This document shows, piece after piece, positions 7,512 to 16,399 of a DNA stretch of 64,000 bases. Source of the stretch: JAKAGZ01 sp963783855. GTDB lineage: Bacteria; Bacteroidota; Ignavibacteria; Ignavibacteriales; Ignavibacteriaceae. The DNA is taken from assembly GCA_963783855.1 (NCBI GenBank), contig CAWAPE010000005.1, forward strand, positions 434,001 to 498,000, read 5' to 3'. The translations under genes and the position numbers were made by a program. Every line of letters begins with the position of its first letter. Positions within the stretch are counted from its first letter, which is position 1. The notes under the pieces are model-generated. The model was not told where the DNA came from, searched no databases, and was given only the letters and a program-made list of their open reading frames with translations.

Positions 7512-8888
7512 TTATTTTATTTTATTCTTCCACATCAATACCGGCACAAAATAAACAATTAGAATTAAAATTGTAGCATAAACATTCACTGCAAGAAGTT
7601 CGGCAAAAGGTCCCTCTGATATAAATAAAGATTGGGGCAGTAAATGAAATACTAAGACAATCCCGGCAAAAACTCCTGTCCACATAGCGAGGTGAAAAGA
7701 AATTTTTGGAGCAGGTAATTTCCAGAAAATAAAAACAGGAGCAAGCCCCAATACCATTGTTCCGCTAATAGTCGTAGCCGAGAGAATTGTCGGTGAAAAG
7801 ATTAAAGGAATTGTTCCTCCAATGGCTGTAATTATCATCACCCACCTTCCTTTTGAAACATCTGCAATTTCTTTACCTGAAGAGATGGATTTCAATTTCC
7901 CAAGATCAACAACAATTAATTTTGAAACTGAAGCGAATGTCGAATCGACAGTTGACGAAGCCGAAGTGACCATTATAAAATTCATAATTATCATTCCTGC
8001 AACCCCAAGAGTCTTGGAAACTTCAACAGCAGCCTGACCTGACATTCCTAAAAACTGCGCATAAATTCCTATAAAGCTGAAGAGAAGAATAAAAATAAAT
8101 CCGGCAATAGTAGCAATTATGTAACTCTTTAAGGTTGTTTTCTCATCCGAAATAAATCCCCTGTCAGTTAAGACAGGATCATGAAATGGATAACTGAATA
8201 TTTGTATCAGCGCAACCAGTACAAGATCAAATCCGCCAGATAAACTCCAGCTACCTGTTTTAAAGTATGATACGACTGATTCAGATTTTGGAAATATCAT
8301 TCCAAGTACTACAAAAAGCAAGATTGCGAACATTGCCATTTGCAAAAGATCAGTAATTAACGAACTTCTCAATCCACCCTTAAGAGCATACGCTAATGTC
8401 AACGTTGTAAAAACAATAATTGAGATTATATATTGAGGTGATCCAACCGGGCCGAAATATGTTCCTATTACCTCAGTATTAGACCATACTTCGTTCAATA
8501 ATCTTAATGCTACAATAATGGTAAAAAATCTTAATGCGCCAATACCAAATTTAGATTGAAGAAATTGATGAAGGCTCTGTACTTTTAATTTTGTTCTAAG
8601 TTTATAAATTACAATTCCCGCCACAAAAAAAGATAAATAGTAAGTGGCGTAGGCAAATCCCCCAACAATGCCGAAGCTGAGACCAAGATTTGCAGCATTT
8701 GTGACTGACTTGGCAAAGATCCAGGATATCACCAGGCTGAAAGTAAGCATAACAATGCCTGGTTTTTCCGATTTTTTTGAGGTCCCTTTATAAAAGCCTT
8801 CGTTGTTCTTTACAAACGGAGTCATTAAAATAAGCAAAAGAGAAAACCCGATTAAGACTATCCACTGCCACGTTAAAACCGAAAACAT
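7512..8888 (-). CDS. Sodium:solute symporter (SSS) family permease
   Basis: 458 aa with about 12-13 hydrophobic helices across the length. The SSS signature region is visible as IVFTTLTLAYALKGGLRSSL, followed by TDLLQMAMF and the later SASSTVDSTFASVSKL segment that contributes to the sodium site. The ligand cannot be read from sequence. SSS members carry sugars, amino acids, organic acids and urea. Start ATG 8888 lies 10 bp after the porin stop and the stop is 12 bp before the radical SAM gene. It probably handles inner-membrane uptake of the compound admitted by the porin and used by the two enzymes. Confidence 0.88.
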   Translation of the reverse strand: MFSVLTWQWIVLIGFSLLLILMTPFVKNNEGFYKGTSKKSEKPGIVMLTFSLVISWIFAKSVTNAANLGLSFGIVGGFAYATYYLSFFVAGIVIYKLRTKLKVQSLHQFLQSKFGIGALRFFTIIVALRLLNEVWSNTEVIGTYFGPVGSPQYIISIIVFTTLTLAYALKGGLRSSLITDLLQMAMFAILLFVVLGMIFPKSESVVSYFKTGSWSLSGGFDLVLVALIQIFSYPFHDPVLTDRGFISDEKTTLKSYIIATIAGFIFILLFSFIGIYAQFLGMSGQAAVEVSKTLGVAGMIIMNFIMVTSASSTVDSTFASVSKLIVVDLGKLKSISSGKEIADVSKGRWVMIITAIGGTIPLIFSPTILSATTISGTMVLGLAPVFIFWKLPAPKISFHLAMWTGVFAGIVLVFHLLPQSLFISEGPFAELLAVNVYATILILIVYFVPVLMWKNKIK

Positions 8889-8898
8889 TTATTGCCTC

Positions 8899-10044
8899 TT
8901 AAAATCTGAATTGCAAAGATGTAAGTAAAAGTATTTCATCATTTTTATTTGTAAACCTTGAGGCTGGTAACACAGAAGTTCTATTAGCCTTTTCATAAAT
9001 CAGGTTTACTTTCAATGAAATAATATTGTCCATCAACCAGTTAGTACCAAGTATAAAACTATTAAGAACAGTTGGCCCGGAAAAATTATTAAATGTGCTT
9101 CCGTACCTGCCCGTTTCTAATCTTCCGATAAGCTGAAATCCATCCAATTTATTGCCTGATAGAAAATAACCAGCTTCTAAATATGCACCAGTAAAATTCT
9201 TAACCTGGTTTTGCAAAGAGAGATTATCATTAAAGTTATAAATGAATGCCTCACCTCGAAATAATACCGGATTGCTGTTGTATTCAAAATTTGCTAGATA
9301 ACCAAATCGTTTACCTGAAACATTAGCACTATTAAAACTTTCAAATGTATGGTCAAGCAAACTTAAAACCTGAGGCTGTTCTTTTGAATAGTTAATACTT
9401 CCGCCTAATTGGAATTCTTCACTAAGCTTATAATTCAACCGTCCCGTAATTGATTTGCTGTCATTATTTTCGGAAATATTTTGTCCCGCCGTGCCATTGC
9501 CATTTGTAATACTCAAATAATAACTCAATCTTGATTCTGGATCAGAACCGAAGAGCATAACTCCAAATTGCGTATCTACACCCGGCAAAAGAAAGACCGA
9601 ATTTAATCCTGTATATCTCTCTATTGTTGTTATCCTGCTGGTCGATCTTGTATTCTCAGCCGAGAAGGGATCAATATATTTCCCGGCCATTAAATAATTA
9701 CTTTTATACAGTCTTAACTGAATTTGTGCAAGAACCATTGCGGTTCTCTGCCCGGCAGCCTCAAATTCAAAAAATGCTCCATAGTCTCCGGCATAATCGA
9801 ATCCAAGGTCTAGTCTTGCTCTTCGAACCGAAAATGAATTTTGTATGGCTCCGTTTTGTTCTTCATTATGATAGGCAAAAATTGTATTGATATAACCGCT
9901 GAAAAGAAAATCCAGTTTATTATCATTCGATTTTAAATGCATCCCATTCCCGGGCTCGTAAGTTATTGACTGACCAAATGAACTGCTTTTAGTTGAAAAG
10001 ATAGCCAGGCACACAAGAAACAATAAACTGATTTTTTTCATCAT
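8899..10044 (-). CDS. OprP/OprO-type outer-membrane porin
   Basis: 381 aa with a signal peptide at residues 1-24. The body has alternating aromatic beta-strands and ends in a terminal Phe (SLQFRF), as outer-membrane barrels do. The N-terminal strands FSGYINTIFAY and FSVRRARLDLGFDYAGDYGAFFEFE are typical of the phosphate-selective porin O and P family, and RITTIERYTGLNSVFLLPGVDTQFG continues the match. An AGGAG site precedes the start. It opens a tight operon with an SSS symporter, a radical SAM enzyme and a metallophosphoesterase-fold protein. Passage of phosphate or another anion is possible but not shown. Confidence 0.83.
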   Translation of the reverse strand: MMKKISLLFLVCLAIFSTKSSSFGQSITYEPGNGMHLKSNDNKLDFLFSGYINTIFAYHNEEQNGAIQNSFSVRRARLDLGFDYAGDYGAFFEFEAAGQRTAMVLAQIQLRLYKSNYLMAGKYIDPFSAENTRSTSRITTIERYTGLNSVFLLPGVDTQFGVMLFGSDPESRLSYYLSITNGNGTAGQNISENNDSKSITGRLNYKLSEEFQLGGSINYSKEQPQVLSLLDHTFESFNSANVSGKRFGYLANFEYNSNPVLFRGEAFIYNFNDNLSLQNQVKNFTGAYLEAGYFLSGNKLDGFQLIGRLETGRYGSTFNNFSGPTVLNSFILGTNWLMDNIISLKVNLIYEKANRTSVLPASRFTNKNDEILLLTSLQFRF

Positions 10045-10221
10045 CAGTGCTCCTATAAAATGTTATTGGGATAAACCAGGGATAAGGATATAGTAATAAA
10101 TAATTAACAGCCTTTTGAAAAATAACAAGATGAAGTAATTATCAAAACATATATTATTCAGATTTTACTTAATGCCAGTAATCTGACAAATGAGGAACTA
10201 TTTTTTCATAGAAAACTTTCC

Positions 10222-10229
10222 TATTTTTG
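10222..10229 (+). promoter_or_regulatory. Putative -7 box upstream of tRNA-Ala
   Basis: TATTTTTG fits the Bacteroidota-type TAnnTTTG -7 element and lies 20 bp before the mature tRNA-Ala 5' end. A clear -33 TTG partner is not seen at the usual distance, so this is a weak call. Confidence 0.3.
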
Positions 10230-10249
10230 GGATGCAATAATTAACTTTT

Positions 10250-10325
<76 letters not shown>

Positions 10326-10427
10326 GATTTTTACCCTCCAATATTTCATTTTATCATCAGGTATAAAGCAGAGTCTTGATTGGACTTAATTTCAGATTTA
10401 TATTGTGTTTAAATAATCAGGGATTTA

Positions 10428-10841
10428 ATGAGAACAATTACTTCTTTCACATTACTGCTGATATTTATTTCGGTATTGTTTTACTCAGGATGCAAAGACA
10501 CAATAACTGGTGACCAAATTGATAACAGGACAATACCGACCACAAATGTAAGCTACGCAAAAGATATTCAACCGGTATTAAATCTAAAGTGTGCAAGTTC
10601 AGGATGTCATGATGATATTACAAGAGCATCAGGGTACAGTCTTACTAACTGGGGATACACGGTTATGACACCTAATGTATTTCACTTAAATCACCAGGTA
10701 ATAGTTTAATAGTGCAGGCAATTGATCCACAAATATGCTGTAACATCAAAACCAATGCCGCCTTTAGGCTATGCTCAATTAACACAGTCACAGATAACGG
10801 GAATAGAAACGTGGATAAAGGAAGGAGCAAAGAATAATTAG
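10428..10841 (+). pseudogene. Frameshifted cytochrome-like lipoprotein (degenerate CxxxxCH)
   Basis: The ORF from ATG 10428 opens with a lipoprotein signal ending YSGC, then SYAKDIQPVLNLKCASSGCHD, a c-type-cytochrome-like domain whose heme motif is CASSGCH (CX4CH). It stops at 10707. The rest of the family pattern continues in other frames: GNSLIVQAIDPQ in frame 2 (about 10697-10732), then KYAVTSKPMPPLGYAQLT and GIETWIKEGAKNN back in the first frame, ending TAG 10839-10841. One base is missing near 10682 and one extra base lies near 10731. Intact relatives are about 130 aa and bind to the outer or inner membrane by lipid. Either the gene is decayed or the assembly has two indels. Confidence 0.72.
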
Positions 10842-10844
10842 TTT

Positions 10845-10910
10845 ATAATTTACAATGTATAATTTTTATTTTGTGTTTAATTGTAAATTATAAATTGTGC
10901 ATTATACATT
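10845..10910. repeat. Overlapping inverted repeats between convergent genes
   Basis: ATAATTTACAAT (10845-10856) is the perfect reverse complement of 10880-10891, and AATGTATAAT (10854-10863) of 10901-10910. The two left arms overlap by three bases, so two alternative hairpins are possible. It separates the broken cytochrome-like gene from the convergent cerR-like gene and may act as an AT-rich bidirectional terminator. There is no strong U-tract. Confidence 0.45.
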
Positions 10911-10913
10911 GAT

Positions 10914-11906
10914 TCAAATCCATCCCATTTTTTTATACCAATCGCAGGTTCTTTTAATTCCCTCTTCAATAGAAATATTCTGATGATAACCAAAATCTTT
11001 CATTGCTTTTGAAGTATCGCACGTCCAGTAAGGCTGTGTTATGTCTTTTGCTTTTTCAATATTCAGTATTGTTGCTTTGGGAGAAAATAGGGCAAAAAAC
11101 TGCGCAATTGCCATAATTATAAAAACCAGGAAATGAGGAACCTTAATTTTGAAGGCTTTCTTATTTAATGCCTTCGCTGTTACTTCACCGATTTCCTCCC
11201 AGGTATAATATTTTTCAGAACTGATAAAATAAACCTGTTTAATGGCTTTCTCTGATTCTGCAGCCTGAATAAATCCAATGACAAGATCTTCAACATGTAT
11301 CAGGCTGACTTTCTTTTCATCAAAACCGATCTGTGTCATTAAACCTTTGTTGAAGGTCTGGAAAAAGATAAATATTTCAGTATCTCTTTCACCGTAAACT
11401 GCCGGAGCACGACAAATTGTAACGGGCAGTTGCTCCATAAAAGTTTTGCCAACTTCCTCTTCAGCAAGTTTACTTCTACCGTAAGTTGTAATAGGATGAG
11501 AAGGAACATTTTCATCAATAGCTTCTTCAGTAAACGAAGGCCCGGCTGCCGTCTGGCTGCTGACTATTAAAAATCTCTTTAGTTTGTCTTTATATTCAAC
11601 CGCAACTTCAAGAAGAGTTCTTGTAGTATCAACATTACCTTTGAAATAGCCTTCCGCTCTTTTGGCTTTTACAACGCCGGCCACGTGATACACATATTCG
11701 GCACCATCAAAAGCTTTTCGTAATCCATCTTTGTCTAATAATCCGCAATCAAAAATTTCAACATCCTTTCCTTCCAGCCATTTAAGATTGCTGCTCTTTC
11801 TGGTAATGCACCGTACTTTGTAATTTTTCTTTAATAATTGATCTACAAGATGACTTCCTACAAAGCCATTTGCACCTGTTACTACCGCTATTGTATTGTT
11901 ATTCAT
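10914..11906 (-). CDS. NAD-dependent epimerase/dehydratase, probable ceramide reductase (CerR-like)
   Basis: 330 aa extended short-chain dehydrogenase. The Rossmann motif TGANGFVGSHL is at residues 10-20. The catalytic set is SS at 116-117 and YGRSK (Tyr 142, Lys 146). A hydrophobic stretch near residues 255-275 (HFLVFIIMAIAQFFALF) could dock the enzyme to a membrane and a lipid substrate. It is divergent from and 118 bp away from a serine-palmitoyltransferase-type gene, which is followed by a GNAT-like gene. In Caulobacter and Bacteroides, genes of these three types make ceramide, with CerR reducing the 3-keto group. Assignment rests on family plus context. Other sugar or sterol SDRs look similar. 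Confidence 0.68.
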   Translation of the reverse strand: MNNNTIAVVTGANGFVGSHLVDQLLKKNYKVRCITRKSSNLKWLEGKDVEIFDCGLLDKDGLRKAFDGAEYVYHVAGVVKAKRAEGYFKGNVDTTRTLLEVAVEYKDKLKRFLIVSSQTAAGPSFTEEAIDENVPSHPITTYGRSKLAEEEVGKTFMEQLPVTICRAPAVYGERDTEIFIFFQTFNKGLMTQIGFDEKKVSLIHVEDLVIGFIQAAESEKAIKQVYFISSEKYYTWEEIGEVTAKALNKKAFKIKVPHFLVFIIMAIAQFFALFSPKATILNIEKAKDITQPYWTCDTSKAMKDFGYHQNISIEEGIKRTCDWYKKMGWI

Positions 11907-12024
11907 CGATATTTTAATTTGATTTTGAAACGATTTAAGTTTAGATTCTTGGATTAAATTTAATAATTTTAAATTTACTTATAATAATAAGAAGATAAAA
12001 ATAAGAGACATTTCAGGAGGATAA

Positions 12025-13215
12025 TTGGATTTATTTAAAAAGTGTCAGGACTTTACAAGGGCTGACGACATCAAGGCACTTGGATTATATCCTTACTTCC
12101 GACCAATCGAAGCAAATGAAGGTCCGGTAGTTCAAATTGAAGGCAAAAAAGTTATAATGGCAGGCTCAAATAATTATTTGGGACTCACTTCTCACCCTGA
12201 AGTTAAAGAAGCTGCAATTAAAGCTATAGAAAAATATGGGACCGGTTGCTCCGGATCACGTTATTTAACAGGTACTCTTGATCTTCATATTGAACTTGAA
12301 GATAGACTGGCAAAATTTTTCGGCAAAGAAAAAGTTTTGTTATTCAGTACAGGGTACCAAACTGCACAGGGAATCATTCCAACTCTCGTTCAGAGAGGTG
12401 ATTATGTTATTTCTGATAAAGATAACCACGCGTGTATTGTTGCCGGAAACCTGATGGCAAAAGGTGCAACAGCTGAGATGGCCAGGTATAAACATAACGA
12501 TATGAAAGATCTTGAAAGAGTAATTGCTAAATTACCCGCCGATGCAGGAAAACTAATTGTTAGTGACGGTGTCTTTAGTACAGGTGGAGAAATTGTTGAC
12601 CTTGCCCATTTAAATGAAATTGCTAAGAAATACGATGCAAAAATTTTAATTGATGATGCCCATTCTGTCGGAGTTATTGGTAAAGGTGGAAGAGGTACTG
12701 CTAGCGAATTTGACCTTGAAGATCAAATTGATATGACAATGGGTACCTTCAGCAAAACTTTTGCATCACTTGGTGGTTTTGTTGCCGGAGATGAAAGAGT
12801 TATAAATTATATTAAACACTTTTCCCCTGCACTTATTTTCAGTGCTTCTCCAACACCGTCATCAGTTGCTGCTGCGCTTGCAGCTCTTAAGATTCTTGAA
12901 AAAGAACCGGAAAGAGTAAAACAACTCACAGATAACGCTGAGTATATGCGTAGCGGACTCAAGAATTCAGGCTTCACAATTATTGAAGGTAGAACCGGAA
13001 TTGTTCCTGTAATTGTTGGAGATGATGAAATAGCATTCCAGATGTGGAAAATGTTGTACGATGCCGGAGTTTTTGTGAACGTTTTCATCTCACCCGGTGT
13101 TCCACAGGGTAGACAGATGATGAGAACCAGTTATATGGCTACTCATAAAAAAGAACATCTGGACGAGTTATTAAGCATTTTTACAGATGTTGGCAAAAAG
13201 CTGGGACTTATTTAG
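12025..13215 (+). CDS. spt: PLP-dependent acyl-CoA transferase, probable serine palmitoyltransferase
   Basis: 396 aa, alpha-oxoamine synthase family (Spt/KBL/BioF/HemA fold type I). It carries GSNNYLGLTSHPEVKEAA and GTGCSGSRYLTGTLDLHIEL near the N-terminus, the PLP Asp/His in IDDAHSVGVIG, and Schiff-base Lys 244 in GTFSKTFASLGG. The N-terminal head (ALGLYPYFRPIEANEGPVV) is the form seen in Bacteroidota serine palmitoyltransferases rather than in KBL or BioF. The reaction would join serine and an acyl-CoA to 3-ketosphinganine. The start is TTG 12025, fixed by a strong AGGAGG at 12015-12020. A CerR-like gene is divergent and a bCerS-like gene follows. KBL remains an alternative. Confidence 0.75.
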   Translation: MDLFKKCQDFTRADDIKALGLYPYFRPIEANEGPVVQIEGKKVIMAGSNNYLGLTSHPEVKEAAIKAIEKYGTGCSGSRYLTGTLDLHIELEDRLAKFFGKEKVLLFSTGYQTAQGIIPTLVQRGDYVISDKDNHACIVAGNLMAKGATAEMARYKHNDMKDLERVIAKLPADAGKLIVSDGVFSTGGEIVDLAHLNEIAKKYDAKILIDDAHSVGVIGKGGRGTASEFDLEDQIDMTMGTFSKTFASLGGFVAGDERVINYIKHFSPALIFSASPTPSSVAAALAALKILEKEPERVKQLTDNAEYMRSGLKNSGFTIIEGRTGIVPVIVGDDEIAFQMWKMLYDAGVFVNVFISPGVPQGRQMMRTSYMATHKKEHLDELLSIFTDVGKKLGLI

Positions 13216-13244
13216 TACAGGATTTTTTAATTCTATTCACAGAA

Positions 13245-13272
13245 AGCCCCGCTAAATGCGGGACTTTTTTTA
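13245..13272 (+). terminator. Intrinsic terminator after spt-like gene
   Basis: AGCCCCGC and GCGGGACT (one mismatch) flank a TAAAT loop and are followed by seven T. It stands 29 bp after the spt-like stop and 15 bp before the next start, so it would partly uncouple the GNAT-like gene from spt. Confidence 0.7.
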
Positions 13273-13286
13273 TCAAGGATATCATT

Positions 13287-14408
13287 ATGAGCGAAATAAA
13301 GATCAGAACTGTAAGTTCAAAAAAAGATTTGATGACTTTTATAAAATTTCCGTGGAAAATTTATAAAGATGATCCAAACTGGGTCCCTCCCCTGCTAATG
13401 GATAAAAAGAAAATTCTGAATAAAGAAAAGAATCCTTTTTTTCAACATGCTGAAGCGGAATATTTTTTAGCTGAACGTGATGGTGAATTAGTAGGGCGAA
13501 TTGCTGCGGTAAAAAATGATCTTCATAACAAATATCATAATGATAATGTTGGATTCTTCGGATTCTTCGAGTGTATAAACGACCAGCAGGTTGCAAATAA
13601 ATTATTCGATACTGCAAAAGACTGGTTGAAAGCAAAAGGATTTTCACAGATGCGAGGCCCTGCAAATCCATCAAGTAATGATGAATATGCAATGCTTCTG
13701 GAAGGCTTTGATGATCCACCAAGATTATTAATGACATACAATCCTAAATATTACCTCGACCTTTGCGAAAACTACGGGCTTAAAAAAGCCAAAGACCTTT
13801 ATGCCTACAAACTTGAAAATAAAAAAGTAATGAGTTCAGAAAAGTTAAAACGGGTTGCCGAGATTGCTCAAAAGCGCTCCGGAATTAAAGTAACACAACT
13901 CGATATGAAAAATTTTGATAAAGAACTTGAAAAAGTAAAATATGTTTATAACAAAGCCTGGGCCCCAAACTGGGGATTTATTCCTATGACAGATGCGGAA
14001 CTCGATGCAATGGCGAAAGATCTCAAACCTTTGGTTGAGCCTTCTCTTGTATTATTTGGAGAAATTAAAGGTGAACTCGTCGGATTTGCTCTTGTGATGC
14101 TTGACTACAATTACATTTTCAAAAAAATAAACGGAAGATTATTTCCATTCGGTTTTCTTAAATTGTTTACTGAGAAGAAAAAAATTAAATGGTCAAGAAT
14201 TATAACACTCGGCATTGTGCCTGAATTCCAGAAAAAAGGACTTGATGCCGTATTTTATTGGGATATTGTAAATCGTGCGCATAAAATAGGAATTGACCTT
14301 GGTGAAGCAAGCTGGATTCTTGAAGATAACGAAATGATGAACCGTGGCGCAGAAGTAATGAAGGGTGAAATTTATAAAAAATACAGAGTCTATGAAAAAG
14401 ACATTTAA
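13287..14408 (+). CDS. GNAT-fold acyltransferase, probable bacterial ceramide synthase (bCerS-like)
   Basis: 373 aa. The N-terminal half carries a GNAT-like core: FLAERDGELVGRIAA, then FFGFFECINDQQVANKLFDTA, MRGPANPSSNDEYAMLLEGF and YNPKYYLDLCENYGL. The C-terminal half has a second core with VGFALVMLDYN and ITLGIVPEFQKKGLDAVFYW, resembling an acetyl-CoA-binding loop. This widespread family is usually annotated only as N-acetyltransferase. In Caulobacter the ceramide N-acyltransferase bCerS is a GNAT-like protein encoded with spt and cerR. I infer the same role from context: N-acylation of the sphingoid base. It overlaps the next gene by 17 bp. Confidence 0.62.
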   Translation: MSEIKIRTVSSKKDLMTFIKFPWKIYKDDPNWVPPLLMDKKKILNKEKNPFFQHAEAEYFLAERDGELVGRIAAVKNDLHNKYHNDNVGFFGFFECINDQQVANKLFDTAKDWLKAKGFSQMRGPANPSSNDEYAMLLEGFDDPPRLLMTYNPKYYLDLCENYGLKKAKDLYAYKLENKKVMSSEKLKRVAEIAQKRSGIKVTQLDMKNFDKELEKVKYVYNKAWAPNWGFIPMTDAELDAMAKDLKPLVEPSLVLFGEIKGELVGFALVMLDYNYIFKKINGRLFPFGFLKLFTEKKKIKWSRIITLGIVPEFQKKGLDAVFYWDIVNRAHKIGIDLGEASWILEDNEMMNRGAEVMKGEIYKKYRVYEKDI

Positions 14409-16398
14409 TTTTTTTGTTTTTTTATTATTACTTATAACTACTCCAATTTTGGCACAGTACACTTCTAATGATACTGCGCTTGTAAAGACTACCTTTGAAA
14501 GGAATTTTGACGAAATAATTATTAATAATTACCTGAGTTCCGATTCACCCCAAAAGATTAATGCTGCATTATTAAGTATTTCACAAAGCGAGGACACATC
14601 TTTTATCCCCGGTATATTGAAGTTAGATTTTACCCAAAGTGCAAAGTTTATTTGTTTTGCTCTCGGACAACTTGGTCCAAACAAATCTTCAACCGAATAT
14701 CTTTTCACAAAATTAAATAATGCTTCATCTGCAGACAGCGACAAATCTTTTATTATTCAGGCCATCTGCAAAACGGGTAATAAAAATGATTTTTTATCAT
14801 TAGAAAAGCAATATAACGCAGCTGATGGCACAGGTTTCCCGGGCATTTCAATTGGACTTTATGATTTGTTTGCACGAAAAATAATAACACAAGATGATGC
14901 CAAAACAATTCTTCACAAAGAATTAACAAATTCTGAAACTTCAATTCTAAGACAGTCTCAGGCAGCTTTTGCAATTGCCAGACTAGGATTATCAGACTAT
15001 TTCAAGAAAACTATTTACAAATTATTAATAAATAAATTTGATAATTATGATACTAATTACGAGAATCTAATACTTACACAGTATCTCGTTAATAATTTAA
15101 GAAGAGCAAAATATATTCCGTTTGGATTACAATTTTTTCGTAAGCTTTTAACAGCTAAAAGATCGCTTATTAGAATTGAAGCCACCTCTCTGCTGGTAAA
15201 CTTTCCGTTTAAGACAAACCATGAGTTAAATAATTACTTTGAGTTTTTCACAGATACAAACCAAAATGTTACAAGGCAAGCTGCCATTTCTTTGAAAGGG
15301 ATTTCTGTCTCAGGAAAATTAGCCGATATACTAAAACAAAAGATTAAGGAGCTGATTTTAAAAAAATCTTTGTCAGACAACACGCGTGGAGAACTGCTTT
15401 TAAGTTATCAGCAATTATTCAAGCTTAAATTTGAAGACATTTTAAAGAGTTACAAGGATGTAGTTGACCCGGAATTTATTTATAGGGCAGCTTCTGCGAA
15501 CACGGAATCGGAATTTGCATTTAATTATTTGTCAGAGAAATTTGATTCAGTTGAAGGGAAAGCGAAAAATGATGTTATATCTGCAATTATAAATTTCAAA
15601 AACTTTTCCACCAAATTAAAGTATAGAAACATTATTTTCTCATCGTTAGATTCCAATTCGCCTGTATTAATATCCATGGCAATTTATGGAATTGACTCTA
15701 CTTTTATAGAAAATCATAAGTCGGAATTAGAGAAATCACTTTCATCTGTAGTTCCCAGATATATGAACGATCCAAATTTTTATGAGAGCATTCAGGCAAT
15801 TGCTGACCTTTCTATGCAACTCGATAACAACTTTAATTTAGATATTTTAAAGAAGTTGCAACATTCTGAAGTTTATGCTCTTAGAAAATATGCAGATGAA
15901 AAACTTGATGTGGAATCGGATATTTTAAACCAGGATAGTAAATTATTTAATGAACTATGGAGCAATTCATTTAAATATAAATCTGCAGAAGTGGTAACTG
16001 AAAAAGGAAAATTTAGAATCACCTTCACTCCTGGTTTTGCACCAATTTCAACAGGCAATTTTTGTTATTTAGCCTCAAAACATTTCTTTGATGGAATAAT
16101 TTTCCACAGAGTAGTCCCTGCCTTTGTAATTCAGGGAGGCGATCCGACCGGCACAGGTTGGGGCGGCCCTGAATATAGCATAGTTTCAGAATTTTCCCCA
16201 CTTCATTATTCAATAAGTGCAGTCGGAATGGCAAGCGCAGGGAAAGATACTGAAGGCTCACAATGGTTTGTTACAACGGGCGATTATCCTCATCTTGATG
16301 GCAGGTATACAATTTTCGGTTATGTTACAGACGGAATGAATGTAGTAAACAAAATAGACCAGAACGATAAGATATTATCAGTCAAATTATTTTATTGA
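14392..16398 (+). CDS. Secreted HEAT-repeat / cyclophilin-type peptidyl-prolyl isomerase fusion
   Basis: 668 aa from ATG 14392, which gives a clean signal peptide (residues 1-22, ending PILAQ). ATG 14365 would put nine charged residues in front. Residues about 50-520 are helical, with HEAT-like repeats of about 35-40 residues (for example IRIEATSLLVNF and VTRQAAISLKGI). Residues about 530-668 are a cyclophilin domain: GKFRITFTPGFAPISTGNFC, FFDGIIFHRVVPAFVIQGGD, GTGWGGPEY, GSQWFVTTGDYPHLDGRYT. The FHR Arg and the FVIQGGD core of the active site are present. It probably helps fold periplasmic or outer-membrane proteins, with the repeats as a docking scaffold. The start overlaps the bCerS-like gene. 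Confidence 0.85.
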   Translation: MKKTFNFFVFLLLLITTPILAQYTSNDTALVKTTFERNFDEIIINNYLSSDSPQKINAALLSISQSEDTSFIPGILKLDFTQSAKFICFALGQLGPNKSSTEYLFTKLNNASSADSDKSFIIQAICKTGNKNDFLSLEKQYNAADGTGFPGISIGLYDLFARKIITQDDAKTILHKELTNSETSILRQSQAAFAIARLGLSDYFKKTIYKLLINKFDNYDTNYENLILTQYLVNNLRRAKYIPFGLQFFRKLLTAKRSLIRIEATSLLVNFPFKTNHELNNYFEFFTDTNQNVTRQAAISLKGISVSGKLADILKQKIKELILKKSLSDNTRGELLLSYQQLFKLKFEDILKSYKDVVDPEFIYRAASANTESEFAFNYLSEKFDSVEGKAKNDVISAIINFKNFSTKLKYRNIIFSSLDSNSPVLISMAIYGIDSTFIENHKSELEKSLSSVVPRYMNDPNFYESIQAIADLSMQLDNNFNLDILKKLQHSEVYALRKYADEKLDVESDILNQDSKLFNELWSNSFKYKSAEVVTEKGKFRITFTPGFAPISTGNFCYLASKHFFDGIIFHRVVPAFVIQGGDPTGTGWGGPEYSIVSEFSPLHYSISAVGMASAGKDTEGSQWFVTTGDYPHLDGRYTIFGYVTDGMNVVNKIDQNDKILSVKLFY

Positions 16399-16399
16399 T

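Noticed and set aside
13339..13737. 132-codon minus-strand ORF within the bCerS-like gene
   Set aside because: Antisense to a conserved gene; composition unlike a protein (His/Leu/Tyr runs).
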